Made by a program: the position numbers and the translations under genes. The notes below the pieces were generated by a model. It was given only the letters and a program-made list of their open reading frames with translations. It was not told the DNA's origin and did no database searches. DNA of 64,000 nucleotides from the NCBI GenBank assembly GCA_913056185.1, contig CAJXLV010000011.1, positions 1-64,000 on the forward strand. The letters run 5' to 3'. The number at the start of each line of letters is the position of its first letter. The first letter of the stretch is position 1. Below are positions 40,197 to 49,251 of this stretch, piece by piece. Source of the DNA: an uncultured Bacteroidota bacterium. GTDB taxonomy: Bacteria; Bacteroidota; Rhodothermia; Rhodothermales; Salinibacteraceae.

Positions 40197-41741
40197 CTAC
40201 CGGTTGCGGCCGTAGGTTTCGTGGCTGGAGACCCAGTCGGAGGAGGTGATGGCGGCGCCCAGCGACAGCTCGCCCGCCAGGGTGGCCGCCGCCACAATCT
40301 CGGCAAACTTGTGCACCTTGTCCGTTCCGTAACAGCCCATCATCTCGAGGCACTCGCGCTGCGTGGGGAGCCCCGTACCGCCGCCGTACGTGGCGACGAT
40401 GAGCGACGGAATGGTGAGGGAGATGTAGAGATCGCCCGCGTCGGTAACGTCCACGTAGAAGACGCCCGCCGACGACTCAGAGACGTTGGCCACGTCCTGC
40501 CCCGTCGCAATGAACATCGCCGTGATGGCGTTCGGGGAGTGGAGGCCGTTGTTGTTGGCGCCGGAGAGAAAAGCGCCGACGGTCTCCACCTTCCATCCGT
40601 CGTTCAGCTGTTCGGGGGTGACGCGCATGTGCTGAGTGAGCGTCTCGCGGTCGATGGTGGCCTCGGCCGTCACGCGCTTGCCGCGGGTCCGCATCACATT
40701 GACCTGTGAGGCCTTCTTGTCGGTGGCAAAGTTGGATTCGAGGTAGAAGTTCTGGATGGAGAACGGAGACTGGTCCATCATCCAGCCACAGGCCGCAAAG
40801 GTGGCCCGGCCCACCATGTTCTGCCCCGCGGCGTCGCCGGTGCGGTAGTTGAAGCGCAGGTACGCAAAGTTATTCGACAGGTACGAGTCGATGTACAGCA
40901 GTTCGGCCACGCTGGAGGTGGACTCGGCCTCGTCGCGGATCTCGTCCAGGTGAGCCTCCACCCACCGGGCAAAGTCGCGTGCCTCGCGGGCACTTCCGAA
41001 GACAAAGACCGGGGCTCGCTGCATGCAGTCGGCCGAGACTGTCGCCTCTACGCCGCCACTCAGGTTGCACACCTTCATGCCGCGGTTGTACGAGGCCACG
41101 AGCGTGCCCTCCGAGGTGGCCAGGGGAATCAGGAAGTCGTCCTGTGCGTGCTCGCCCTGCACCGTGAGCGGCCCGGCAACCCCCAGGGGAATCTGGGCGA
41201 CCCCCGTGAAGTTTTCGATGTTGCCCTCCGTGGTATGCGGGTCGAACGAGTAGTGGGGAACGTGGTCGAGCGACGTATCGCTGTACTCTTCGACGAACGC
41301 CTGCCGCTCCGCAATGCTTTCCGAGCTGTAGTTGTCGTGCTCGTCGCGGGGAATGCGGGGGAGCGTCTCGTCTTGCGTCGAGATCGAGTCCTCCACCGCG
41401 AAGCTCAGCGTGCCGAAGGGCTGGGCACGGAACGTGAGCTCGATGTCGTGCTTGCCGATCTCCAGGGACGGCCGCTCGGCCCGCACGTGCAGGGTGCGGC
41501 GGAGGGGAAAGTCGAGGGGGGTCTCGTCCGAAATCTCCGTGGCCGTGTGCGTCTCGCCGTCGCCCATAAAGAGCTGCACATTCTCGCGGGGCACCGACGC
41601 TCCGTTGATCGTCACGTCGAGAAGTTGGGTGAGCGTCGCGTCCTTCAACCGGTTTTTGATCGCGAACTCGACGCCCTGGTCGGTATTTTCGAGGCTTCCG
41701 AAGGTGTAGAGCTGCTTCAAAAGCGCGTCGGGAAAAAACAT
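40197..41741 (-). CDS. Hydroxymethylglutaryl-CoA reductase (class I-like) with N-terminal extension
   Basis: 'ENFTGVAQIPLGVAGPLTVQGEHAQDDFLIPLATSEGTLVASYNRGMKVCNLSGGVEATV', 'RFNYRTGDAAGQNMV', 'GGGTGLPTQRECLEMMGC'. Confidence 0.93.
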   Translation of the reverse strand: MFFPDALLKQLYTFGSLENTDQGVEFAIKNRLKDATLTQLLDVTINGASVPRENVQLFMGDGETHTATEISDETPLDFPLRRTLHVRAERPSLEIGKHDIELTFRAQPFGTLSFAVEDSISTQDETLPRIPRDEHDNYSSESIAERQAFVEEYSDTSLDHVPHYSFDPHTTEGNIENFTGVAQIPLGVAGPLTVQGEHAQDDFLIPLATSEGTLVASYNRGMKVCNLSGGVEATVSADCMQRAPVFVFGSAREARDFARWVEAHLDEIRDEAESTSSVAELLYIDSYLSNNFAYLRFNYRTGDAAGQNMVGRATFAACGWMMDQSPFSIQNFYLESNFATDKKASQVNVMRTRGKRVTAEATIDRETLTQHMRVTPEQLNDGWKVETVGAFLSGANNNGLHSPNAITAMFIATGQDVANVSESSAGVFYVDVTDAGDLYISLTIPSLIVATYGGGTGLPTQRECLEMMGCYGTDKVHKFAEIVAAATLAGELSLGAAITSSDWVSSHETYGRNR

Positions 41742-41858
41742 GGGCGCAGTCGGCGTAGGGAAGTGAAATCTGGCACCGTCCCAACGAAGAGGACCCGGAC
41801 GGGTTCGTGGGGCGTGGAAAAAGGAGCAGGGAACTGAGCGAGCGCTCCTCTGCCGCGC

Positions 41859-43088
41859 TCAATGTGAGGCGGATTCGCCGTCTGGAGTAAAGCGGACGTG
41901 GAGCCAGCCCTCGTGCAGAGAGGCGTCGGTCAGGACGTAGTAGTTGAGGAAGTTGGGCAGGATGTAGTTGGAGCGCTGGTTGGCCACCTGTACCACGAGC
42001 TGGTCGCCGACCTGTCGCACGTCGATGTCTTCCTCCTCCGCGAAGGCGAGGCGCAGCCTGAGCACGTACGCGTCGCCGTCTTCCTCAATCGCGAACGTGG
42101 GCTCGTCGTAGAACACGTCCGCGGGGTTGCGCTCGCCGTACATCGCGTCCCCGATGCGGCCGAGCCGGTCGAGCCCAAACACCTCTTCGCCCAGGTGCGG
42201 CACCTGCAGGATGGGGAGGGGCTGGAAGCTCTGCTCAATCTCGCGCAGGTACGTGCGCTGGCTCTGCACGTAGCCCTCGAAGAACGAGTTCTCCGGCACC
42301 TGGTCTTCCGGCAGAACGCGGTTCACGATCACGCTGTCCACCCCGTAGCCGTACAGCTGCAGGTACGTGTAGGCCCGGCGCGCCTCCTCAATCACCATCT
42401 TCTCGGGGTTTACGACGAGCCGGATGGAGCTGGTGGACGGCGTGGCGAGCACCGACTGCACGCGCTCCAGCTTCTCGAAAATGACCTCCAGCTCCTCGTA
42501 GCCCTTGTCCAGCGGGATGCCGGTGGTCTTGCGCACGCCGAAGCCGATGGACTTGACGGCGGTTTTCTGGAACGGGAAGGCCTTCGCCAGCCACCATTGC
42601 GTCACCTGTGGCAGCGTGAGGAGGGTGAGCGTTTCGCCGGTGGGCGCGCTGTCCACGATGATGAGGTCGTAGTCCTTCTCGCGCACCGCCTCTTCGAGCC
42701 ACAGCAGCACCGAGCCCTCGTTCATGCCGGGCAGCGCGGCGAGCTCCTCGGCGGCGATCTGGTCGACGCCCTGCCACCGGAAGACGGTCAGCATGAGCTC
42801 CCGCATGTTGCCCCAGTGCTTCTTCATCGAGTAGTAGAGGTCCACCTCCTGCGCGAAGAGGCGGTCGGTCACCTCGCGGGCCTCGGGGCCGAGCTCCTGG
42901 TCGAGCGCGTCGGCGAGGCTGTGGGCGGGGTCGGAGGAGAGGACGAGCGTCTTTTGGCCATTGCGGGCGGCGCGGAGGGCCGTCGCGGCGGCGCAGGTGG
43001 TCTTGCCGGTGCCGCCCTTACCGGTGAAGAGGAGGATGCGCGGGGCATCGTCGAACGGGGACGCGTCGTCAGGAGAAGGGAAGAGCAT
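41859..43088 (-). CDS. ArsA/Get3 family ATPase with C-terminal HSP20-like domain
   Basis: 'ILLFTGKGGTGKTTCAAATALRAARNGQKTLVLSSDPAHSLADALDQELGPE', 'DLIIVDSAPTGETLTLLTLP'; C-terminal beta-rich 'YVLRLRLAFAEEEDIDVRQVGDQLVVQVANQRSNYILP'. Confidence 0.93.
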   Translation of the reverse strand: MLFPSPDDASPFDDAPRILLFTGKGGTGKTTCAAATALRAARNGQKTLVLSSDPAHSLADALDQELGPEAREVTDRLFAQEVDLYYSMKKHWGNMRELMLTVFRWQGVDQIAAEELAALPGMNEGSVLLWLEEAVREKDYDLIIVDSAPTGETLTLLTLPQVTQWWLAKAFPFQKTAVKSIGFGVRKTTGIPLDKGYEELEVIFEKLERVQSVLATPSTSSIRLVVNPEKMVIEEARRAYTYLQLYGYGVDSVIVNRVLPEDQVPENSFFEGYVQSQRTYLREIEQSFQPLPILQVPHLGEEVFGLDRLGRIGDAMYGERNPADVFYDEPTFAIEEDGDAYVLRLRLAFAEEEDIDVRQVGDQLVVQVANQRSNYILPNFLNYYVLTDASLHEGWLHVRFTPDGESASH

Positions 43089-43343
43089 CGGAGAACACGC
43101 AGATGTTCGGGGCACGGTGCAGGGGCTGTACGGCTGTTGTCCGCGCAGGATCGATCGTGGACCGAGCACGATCGCCAGGCGGTGCCGAGGGCGCCCCGGG
43201 TGGGGCTCACGGAGGCTTCATGTCTGGGGTCGGGACCTGTCTTCGCGCTGCGGATTACCAAATTGTTAAATAAGGAGTCCACAGCCCGCCTGCTGTGCTC
43301 CGTCCATGCATTTATCCGCCTGTGCATTTAGTTCCCTGGTCAT

Positions 43344-44717
43344 ATGAGTCGTGCACGTGCATCCGAACGGGGTCTCACGGCCCCTCTCGCGCAAGTGAGG
43401 CGGGCGACGAGGAGGGGGCTGTTGCTCCTGGCCCTGGCGGGAATGTTGCTCAGCCCCTCGTCCCTCCTTGCGCAGCACCGCGCAGAGCGCGGCTCCGAGC
43501 GCGTGAGAACGCAGCAGGGGCGCTTTGCTCAGGCGGCGGCCCCTCGCCCCGACTCTGCGCGGAATGCTCTCGGTGTCCAGGTGTCCCGCACGTCCACCGA
43601 CGGGGACGTGGAGGCGCAACTTGGGGGACGCATCATGTTTGACTACAGCGCCGGGAGCATCGACGAGCGCGTGGCGGGCGTGACGGGGCCGATGGAGGAC
43701 GGCACTGAGTTTCGGCGGGCGCGGCTCTTTGTCGAAGGCACGCTCTACGACATCGGGTACAAGTTCCAGGTTGACGTTGCGGGAGCGCCGGACATCAACG
43801 ACATGTACCTGGAATTTCCGTCTCCGCTTCCCAATGCTGACATCAAGGTGGGCAAGTTCAAGGAGGACCTCAGTCTTGTCGAGCGCACCTCCTCGAAATA
43901 CATCACGTTTGCGGCCCGGCCCCTGCTCACCGAGTTCACCAGGGGGCGCGACCTTGGGGTTCGGCTCGGCGGGAGGGCCGTCGGGGGGGCGTTCACTTAC
44001 GGGGTCGGGGCCTACCGGGCCACCGTCGACGACGCCCTCGGGACGTCGCAGGGCGATGGGGAGTACAAGGGAACGGCCCGCGTGACGTATGTGCCCTGGA
44101 GCCGAGACGGCACGCGACGGCTCGTTCACGTGGGCGCCTCCGGATCTGTGGCGCGGCTCGATGCAGACCTGCCGTCCGCCGAACAGCCGGCGGAGGCGCA
44201 CGAGCCGGAGGTGCACCTTGCGCCTGATTTCGTGGACACGGGGCCGCTCGACGCTGAGCGTGCCACCCAGCTCGGCCTCGAACTGGCGCTGGTCTACGAT
44301 GCCTTTTCTCTTCAGGCCGAGTCTCTTCGGAAGCACTATGACCTCGACACCGGGCCGGGCGACCCCACCTTTGGGGCCTGGTACGTGTCCGGGTCGTACG
44401 TCCTCACGGGCGAGCATCGTCCCTACGATGGGGGCGAATTTGGCCGACTGAGGCCCCACGAATCTGTTCGGGCAGGCGAGAAGGGCGGAATGGGGGCCTG
44501 GGAGCTTGCCGCCCGGTACTCCACGATGGATCTTACCGACGGCGGGCGGATGGGGGGAGAGGTGGAGACTGTGACCCTTGGCGTCAACTGGTACCTAAAC
44601 CCGGCCGTCCGAATCATGGCAAACTACGTCCTCGCGGCTGTGGACGATGCCGCCGGTACGACGGGGGCAGACGGGGACGGACGCTTCGTCACGGTGCGAT
44701 TTCAGGCCGACTTTTAA
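43344..44717 (+). CDS. OprO/OprP-like porin
   Basis: 'FRRARLFVEGTLYDIGYKFQVDVAGAPDINDMYLEF...DIKVGKFKEDLSLVERTSSKYITFAARPLLTEFTRGRDLGVRLGG', ends ...VRFQADF. Confidence 0.87.
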   Translation: MSRARASERGLTAPLAQVRRATRRGLLLLALAGMLLSPSSLLAQHRAERGSERVRTQQGRFAQAAAPRPDSARNALGVQVSRTSTDGDVEAQLGGRIMFDYSAGSIDERVAGVTGPMEDGTEFRRARLFVEGTLYDIGYKFQVDVAGAPDINDMYLEFPSPLPNADIKVGKFKEDLSLVERTSSKYITFAARPLLTEFTRGRDLGVRLGGRAVGGAFTYGVGAYRATVDDALGTSQGDGEYKGTARVTYVPWSRDGTRRLVHVGASGSVARLDADLPSAEQPAEAHEPEVHLAPDFVDTGPLDAERATQLGLELALVYDAFSLQAESLRKHYDLDTGPGDPTFGAWYVSGSYVLTGEHRPYDGGEFGRLRPHESVRAGEKGGMGAWELAARYSTMDLTDGGRMGGEVETVTLGVNWYLNPAVRIMANYVLAAVDDAAGTTGADGDGRFVTVRFQADF

Positions 44718-44763
44718 TGGGGTGATGGGGGCCCGAGCGGAGACGGTCGGGGAACGTGGACGA

Positions 44764-46086
44764 TCAGCCCGAGGCGGGAGAGGTCCGTGCCGACTCCGGC
44801 AGCACGTCCACCAGCTTGTGCGAGCCGGTGAGGAGGAGGGCGTCGCCAGGGGCGGCGGTGCGCCGAAAGGCCTCCAGGGCATCGGGAAGGGGCTGCGGCG
44901 CGGCGGTGCGAACGCCCTGTGCCCGCAACCGCTCCCCGATCTCGGAGGGCGGGAGGGCGCGCTTCGTGTCGATGGGGATGGGCGTCACCACCGCGCTGTG
45001 CTCAGCCAGGAGGCGGGCCGTTTCGTCCAGCTTCTTGCCGCGCACGGCATTGAGGCACACGTGCAGCGTGCCGCCACGCTCCGCCACGACAGGCGCCACA
45101 ACGCCGAGGGTGGCGCCGATGGCGGGCGGATTGTGGCCCACGTCCACCACAATCAGCGGCGCCTCCTGCAGCACGTCGAGACGCCCGTGGAAGCCCGTGT
45201 GTTCCCGCACGTCGCCGAGCCCGTCGCGCACGGCCGCGCGGGCCGCCGCGTCGTCCGCGTCCGCCAGCACCGTCAACTCCGCGGCGCGCACGGCCAGGGC
45301 GGCGTTCCGCTGCTGGTGCGGACCGGCAAGCGACAGCGAGAGGCGGTCGTAGCGGCGAGCGGGCGTGTCGAGTGTGAACACGCTGCCCCTCAGATCAGAT
45401 CGATGTGTGGTCCAGGTCACCTCGTCGTCGAGGCGGTGGAGCGGGGCGTTCTGCCGGGTAGCAGTCTCCGCGACGGCGGCCTTCGCCTCCTCCTGCGTCA
45501 GGGCGCTGAGGGCGGGGGTGTCCGGGGTAATGATGCCCGCCTTTTCGCGGGCGATGGCGCCCAGCGTGTCGCCCAACACGTCGGTGTGGTCGAGGCCGAC
45601 GTTCGTAAGGACAGAGAGGGCCGGGCGGAGCACGTTTGTGGAGTCGAGCCGCCCACCGAGGCCCACCTCAATCACCGCAAGGTCCACGTTCTGCTCCGCG
45701 AAGTAGCGAAAGGTGAGCGCCACGGTGAGCTCGAAGAAGCTGGGCTGCAGGTCCTCAATGAGCGTGCGATGTTGCTCCAGCTCATCGGCGAGCCAGTCGG
45801 TGGGCGCGGGCGTGCCATCGACGCGCATCCGCTGGGTCACGTGGGTGAGGTGCGGCGAGGTGTGGAGGCCGGTTGTAAGGCCCGCCGCGGAGGCAATGGC
45901 GGCGGTCATGGCCGCGGTGGAGCCTTTGCCGTTCGTGCCGGCAACGTGAACGGCCCGGAGCGCCTCGTGGGGATTCCCGAGCGCGCCGACCAGCGTCCGC
46001 ATGCGGTCGAGGCCGGGGGCGTACGCATCGTCCGCGACGTTGGCGTACTGGGGCAGGTCGAAGAGGAGGTCGAGGGCGTCGGGCAT
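44764..46086 (-). CDS. folC: Bifunctional folylpolyglutamate/dihydrofolate synthase
   Basis: 'RMRTLVGALGNPHEALRAVHVAGTNGKGSTAAMTAAI', 'HTSPHLTHVTQRMRVDG', 'EVGLGGRLDSTNVL'. Confidence 0.95.
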   Translation of the reverse strand: MPDALDLLFDLPQYANVADDAYAPGLDRMRTLVGALGNPHEALRAVHVAGTNGKGSTAAMTAAIASAAGLTTGLHTSPHLTHVTQRMRVDGTPAPTDWLADELEQHRTLIEDLQPSFFELTVALTFRYFAEQNVDLAVIEVGLGGRLDSTNVLRPALSVLTNVGLDHTDVLGDTLGAIAREKAGIITPDTPALSALTQEEAKAAVAETATRQNAPLHRLDDEVTWTTHRSDLRGSVFTLDTPARRYDRLSLSLAGPHQQRNAALAVRAAELTVLADADDAAARAAVRDGLGDVREHTGFHGRLDVLQEAPLIVVDVGHNPPAIGATLGVVAPVVAERGGTLHVCLNAVRGKKLDETARLLAEHSAVVTPIPIDTKRALPPSEIGERLRAQGVRTAAPQPLPDALEAFRRTAAPGDALLLTGSHKLVDVLPESARTSPASG

Positions 46087-46187
46087 GCGCGCTGGAGGAG
46101 AAACGGTGGAAGGTGGCGGAGGGGGACAGGGGAACGTGGGAGGAGGAAACGGCAGAGGATGCGCTGGCGTGGGCGTCGGTGCCGGAG

Positions 46188-46670
46188 CTACACGGTTTTG
46201 CTGACGGAGGCGTCACCGGGCGCGCCGAGGGTGATGCGCCGTTTCGAGGGGGCAACGTGGTGGAACTGGAGGTGAATCGTGTCGGGCGGAAGCAGGTCGG
46301 GGATCCGGTTGGCCCATTCGATGCACGTGATGCCGTCGCCATGGGCGTACTCTTCGAAGCCGAGCTCCACAAACTCGTCGGGATTCTGCACGCGGTAGGC
46401 GTCGAAGTGGTAGAGCGGACGGGCGCCGTCCTCGTAGACGGAAAGAATCGTGAACGTGGGACTTCGCACCTCGGCGGGCGAGACGCCGAGTCCCTCCGCG
46501 AGGCCTTTCACGAAGTGGGTTTTGCCCGCTCCAAGGTCCCCGTACAGGGCGAGGACAGCCCCCGGGGCAAGCACCTCCGCGAGACGGCCCCCGAGCGACA
46601 TCGTCTCCTCCACCGAGTCGGTGGTGCGGGGGAGAAGGTCCTCGATCGTGTCCGTCTTCGTCTCGGGCAT
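46188..46670 (-). CDS. tsaE: tRNA threonylcarbamoyladenosine biosynthesis ATPase TsaE
   Basis: 'ALYGDLGAGKTHFVKGLAEGLGVSPAEVRSPTFTILSVYEDGARPLYHFDAYR', 'CIEWANRI'. Confidence 0.95.
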   Translation of the reverse strand: MPETKTDTIEDLLPRTTDSVEETMSLGGRLAEVLAPGAVLALYGDLGAGKTHFVKGLAEGLGVSPAEVRSPTFTILSVYEDGARPLYHFDAYRVQNPDEFVELGFEEYAHGDGITCIEWANRIPDLLPPDTIHLQFHHVAPSKRRITLGAPGDASVSKTV

Positions 46671-46740
46671 GTCGGGCGAGAGCGAGGAAATGTGAGGCGT
46701 GAGGAGTGAAACGTGAAGCGCGAATTGACTCTTCTGATCA

Positions 46741-46757
46741 TCACGTATCACGCATCA
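46741..46757. repeat. Copy of dispersed intergenic 17-mer TCACGTATCACGCATCA
   Basis: 16/17 identical to TCACGAATCACGCATCA at 18324-18340; between tsaE and porX. Confidence 0.7.
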
Positions 46758-46801
46758 TTGAGCGTGCATTCCGATTGCGGGCGGAGCAGCTCTCTTCAGG
46801 G

Positions 46802-48364
46802 CTATCCTTTCGGTCGCAAGGTGGCAACGGGAAGAATCATCTCCTCCATCGACGCACCGCCGTGCTGCAGCGTGTCGCGGTAGAGCTTCTCGTAGTGGTG
46901 AAAGTCGGTGGGGTAGACGAAGTAGTAGTCCTCCTTGGCCAGGAGGTACGTCGTGTTCAGGCCGTAGCTGGGGAGCCCAAACCGCTCCGGCTCGCGCACA
47001 AAGATGGCGTCGTCCGCGTCGCACTTCAGGTTGTCGCCGTACTTGTAGCGCAGGGCGGTCGAGGTTTCGCGGTCGCCGATGACGCGGGTGGACTGCAGGC
47101 TGCGGATGGCGCCGTGGTCGGTGGTGAGCACGACCGTGGCGTTCGTGTTGGCGAGGGCGCGCAGCATGTCGTAGAGCCAGGAGTGCTCGAACCAGGTGCG
47201 CGTGAGGGCACGGTAGGCCTCCTCGTCCGGCGCCAGCTCCTGGAGCACGTCCGACTCCGAGCGGCTGTGGGCGAGGATGTCGATAAAGTTGACGACGACG
47301 GCGCTCAGGTCGTGCTGGGTCAGGTTGGCGGCATCTCGGGCCAGCTGTTGCCCATCTTCGCCCGTAATGAGCTTGTCGTACCGCACGCGCAGGTCGCCGC
47401 GGTGGTGCTGGTCGAGCTGGTGGTGGAGGAGCGCCTCCTCGTACTGGTTGCGGCTGTGCTCGCTTTCCTCACTTGTCTCCCACGCCTTCGGGAAGCGATC
47501 CACCAGGTCCACGGGCAGCAGGCCGCTAAAGATGGCGTTGCGGGAGTAGGGCGTAGCCGTGGGCAGGATGCTCATGTAAAAGTCCGTGTCGACGTGATAG
47601 TGCGGCCGCAGCAGCTCGGCCAGCGTCAGCCACTGGTCGTACCGCAGGCAGTCGACCACGAAGAAGACGACAGGCGCGTCGCCCGTTTCTGGCAGCACAA
47701 ACTCGGGCACCACCTCGTGGGAGAGCACAGGGCGGTCGTTGCCGGGCGGCTCGTCGACGCGGGCAATCCAGTCGGGGTAGTGCTCCTCTACAAACGTGCC
47801 GAAGGCGCGGTTGGCCTCCTCAAACTGGTCCTGAAAGATCTGGCGGGCGTTCTCGTCGTCCGTCAGCTCCAGGTCGTACCGCACGAGCTTCTGATACAGC
47901 TCCTCCCACTCTTCCAGCGAGAGGCCGCGCCGGAGGTCCTGCGAGATCTGGGTGAACGACTGCAGGTACTGCTGCGAGAGGGTTTCCTGGCGGATCTGGG
48001 ACTGCTCCAGCAGGCGCTTGCAGGTGAGCAGAATCTGGCTGGGGTTGACGGGCTTCGTCAGGTAGTCGCTGATCTGGTTGCCGAGGGCCGCCTCCATCAG
48101 GTCCTCCTCTTCGCTCTTCGTCACGAGCACCACCGGCACCTCCGGTCGTTCGCGCTTGATGTGGTCGAGCGTTTCGAGGCCCTCCATGCCCGGCATCTGC
48201 TCGTCGAGCAGGACCACGTCGAACGGGCGTTGCTGCACAAGGTCGACGGCGTCGGCTCCGTTGGCCACAGTCTTCACGTCGTAGTCCTTGTCTTCCAGAA
48301 ACAGGACGTGGGACCGGAGCAGGTCGATCTCGTCGTCGACCCAAAGAATCTGAGGAGGAGACAT
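46802..48364 (-). CDS. porX: PorX-like response regulator with PglZ domain
   Basis: N-terminal receiver 'QILWVDDEIDLLRSHVLFLEDKDYDVKTVANGADAVDLVQQRPFDVVLLDEQMPGMEGL...VLVTKSEEEDLMEAALGNQISDYLTKPVNP' fused to a PglZ-type region 'PVVFFVVDCLRYDQWLTL...NAIFSGLLPVDL...VVLTTDHGAIRS'. Confidence 0.9.
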   Translation of the reverse strand: MSPPQILWVDDEIDLLRSHVLFLEDKDYDVKTVANGADAVDLVQQRPFDVVLLDEQMPGMEGLETLDHIKRERPEVPVVLVTKSEEEDLMEAALGNQISDYLTKPVNPSQILLTCKRLLEQSQIRQETLSQQYLQSFTQISQDLRRGLSLEEWEELYQKLVRYDLELTDDENARQIFQDQFEEANRAFGTFVEEHYPDWIARVDEPPGNDRPVLSHEVVPEFVLPETGDAPVVFFVVDCLRYDQWLTLAELLRPHYHVDTDFYMSILPTATPYSRNAIFSGLLPVDLVDRFPKAWETSEESEHSRNQYEEALLHHQLDQHHRGDLRVRYDKLITGEDGQQLARDAANLTQHDLSAVVVNFIDILAHSRSESDVLQELAPDEEAYRALTRTWFEHSWLYDMLRALANTNATVVLTTDHGAIRSLQSTRVIGDRETSTALRYKYGDNLKCDADDAIFVREPERFGLPSYGLNTTYLLAKEDYYFVYPTDFHHYEKLYRDTLQHGGASMEEMILPVATLRPKG

Positions 48365-48500
48365 GGAACGGTGGGGGACGGACGCAAGGGCTTGGAGAAC
48401 TTCCAATGTCTGTACCCGGCGATCAAAAAAACGTTCGCGGCATGAGGGCGTTTGGGAGGTCAACACGTGTCGTCATGCCCCCGATGTTCCACCCTGTCCC

Positions 48501-49163
48501 ATGTCCACGCAGTCCATCGGCCTTTCGGAAGCGCTGCACGAGTACCTCCTGTCGGTGTCGCTCCGCGAGCCGGCGGTGATGACCCGGCTGCGCGAAGAAA
48601 CCGCCGAGCACCCCAAGTCCAACATGCAGATTGCCCCAGAGCAGGGGCAGTTCTTGCGCTTCCTTGTCCGGCTCATCGGCGCGCGGCGGACGCTCGAAGT
48701 CGGGGTCTTCACGGGCTACAGTGCGCTTGCGGTGGCCCAGGCGCTCCCGGAGACGGGAACGCTCGTGGCGTGCGACGTGAGCGAGGCGTACACGTCTGTG
48801 GCGCGCCGCTACTGGAACGACGCCGGCGTGGCCGACCGCATCGACCTCCGCATCGCCCCGGCTCACGAGACCCTGGCGGCCCTGCTCGACGAGGGGCAGG
48901 CGGGCACGTTCGACTTCTCGTTCATCGACGCGGACAAGGAGCGCTACGACACCTACTACGAGCAGTCGTTGGAGCTGCTGCGGCCTGGGGGCGTCATCGC
49001 GCTGGACAATGTGTTTCGGGACGGGCGCGTGGCCGATCCGGACGTGGAGGACGAGAGCGTGCGGGCCCTCCAGCGCCTCAACGAGAAGCTGCACGAGGAC
49101 GACCGGGTGCACCTGACGATGCTTCCGCTGGCGGACGGGGTGACGCTGGCCATGAAGCGGTAG
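48501..49163 (+). CDS. Class I SAM-dependent O-methyltransferase (family 3)
   Basis: 'ARRTLEVGVFTGYSALAVAQALPETGTLVACDVSEAYTSVARRYW', 'FDFSFIDADKERYDTYYEQSLELLRPGGVIALDNVFRDGRVADP'. Confidence 0.93.
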   Translation: MSTQSIGLSEALHEYLLSVSLREPAVMTRLREETAEHPKSNMQIAPEQGQFLRFLVRLIGARRTLEVGVFTGYSALAVAQALPETGTLVACDVSEAYTSVARRYWNDAGVADRIDLRIAPAHETLAALLDEGQAGTFDFSFIDADKERYDTYYEQSLELLRPGGVIALDNVFRDGRVADPDVEDESVRALQRLNEKLHEDDRVHLTMLPLADGVTLAMKR

Positions 49164-49251
49164 CGGCGTCTGGCCCGGGCGAAGGAGTACGGACGGGGGC
49201 GTCCTGCCAGAACGTTCAGGGAGTCGACATGACCGTCGACACGACCGGAGG

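Noticed and set aside
46802-48364. PglZ domain as part of a BREX phage-defence system
   Set aside because: The N-terminal receiver domain makes it PorX-like, and no BrxA/B/C, PglX or BrxL genes are nearby.
46706-48445. 579-aa plus-strand ORF
   Set aside because: Antisense to porX; composition artefact.
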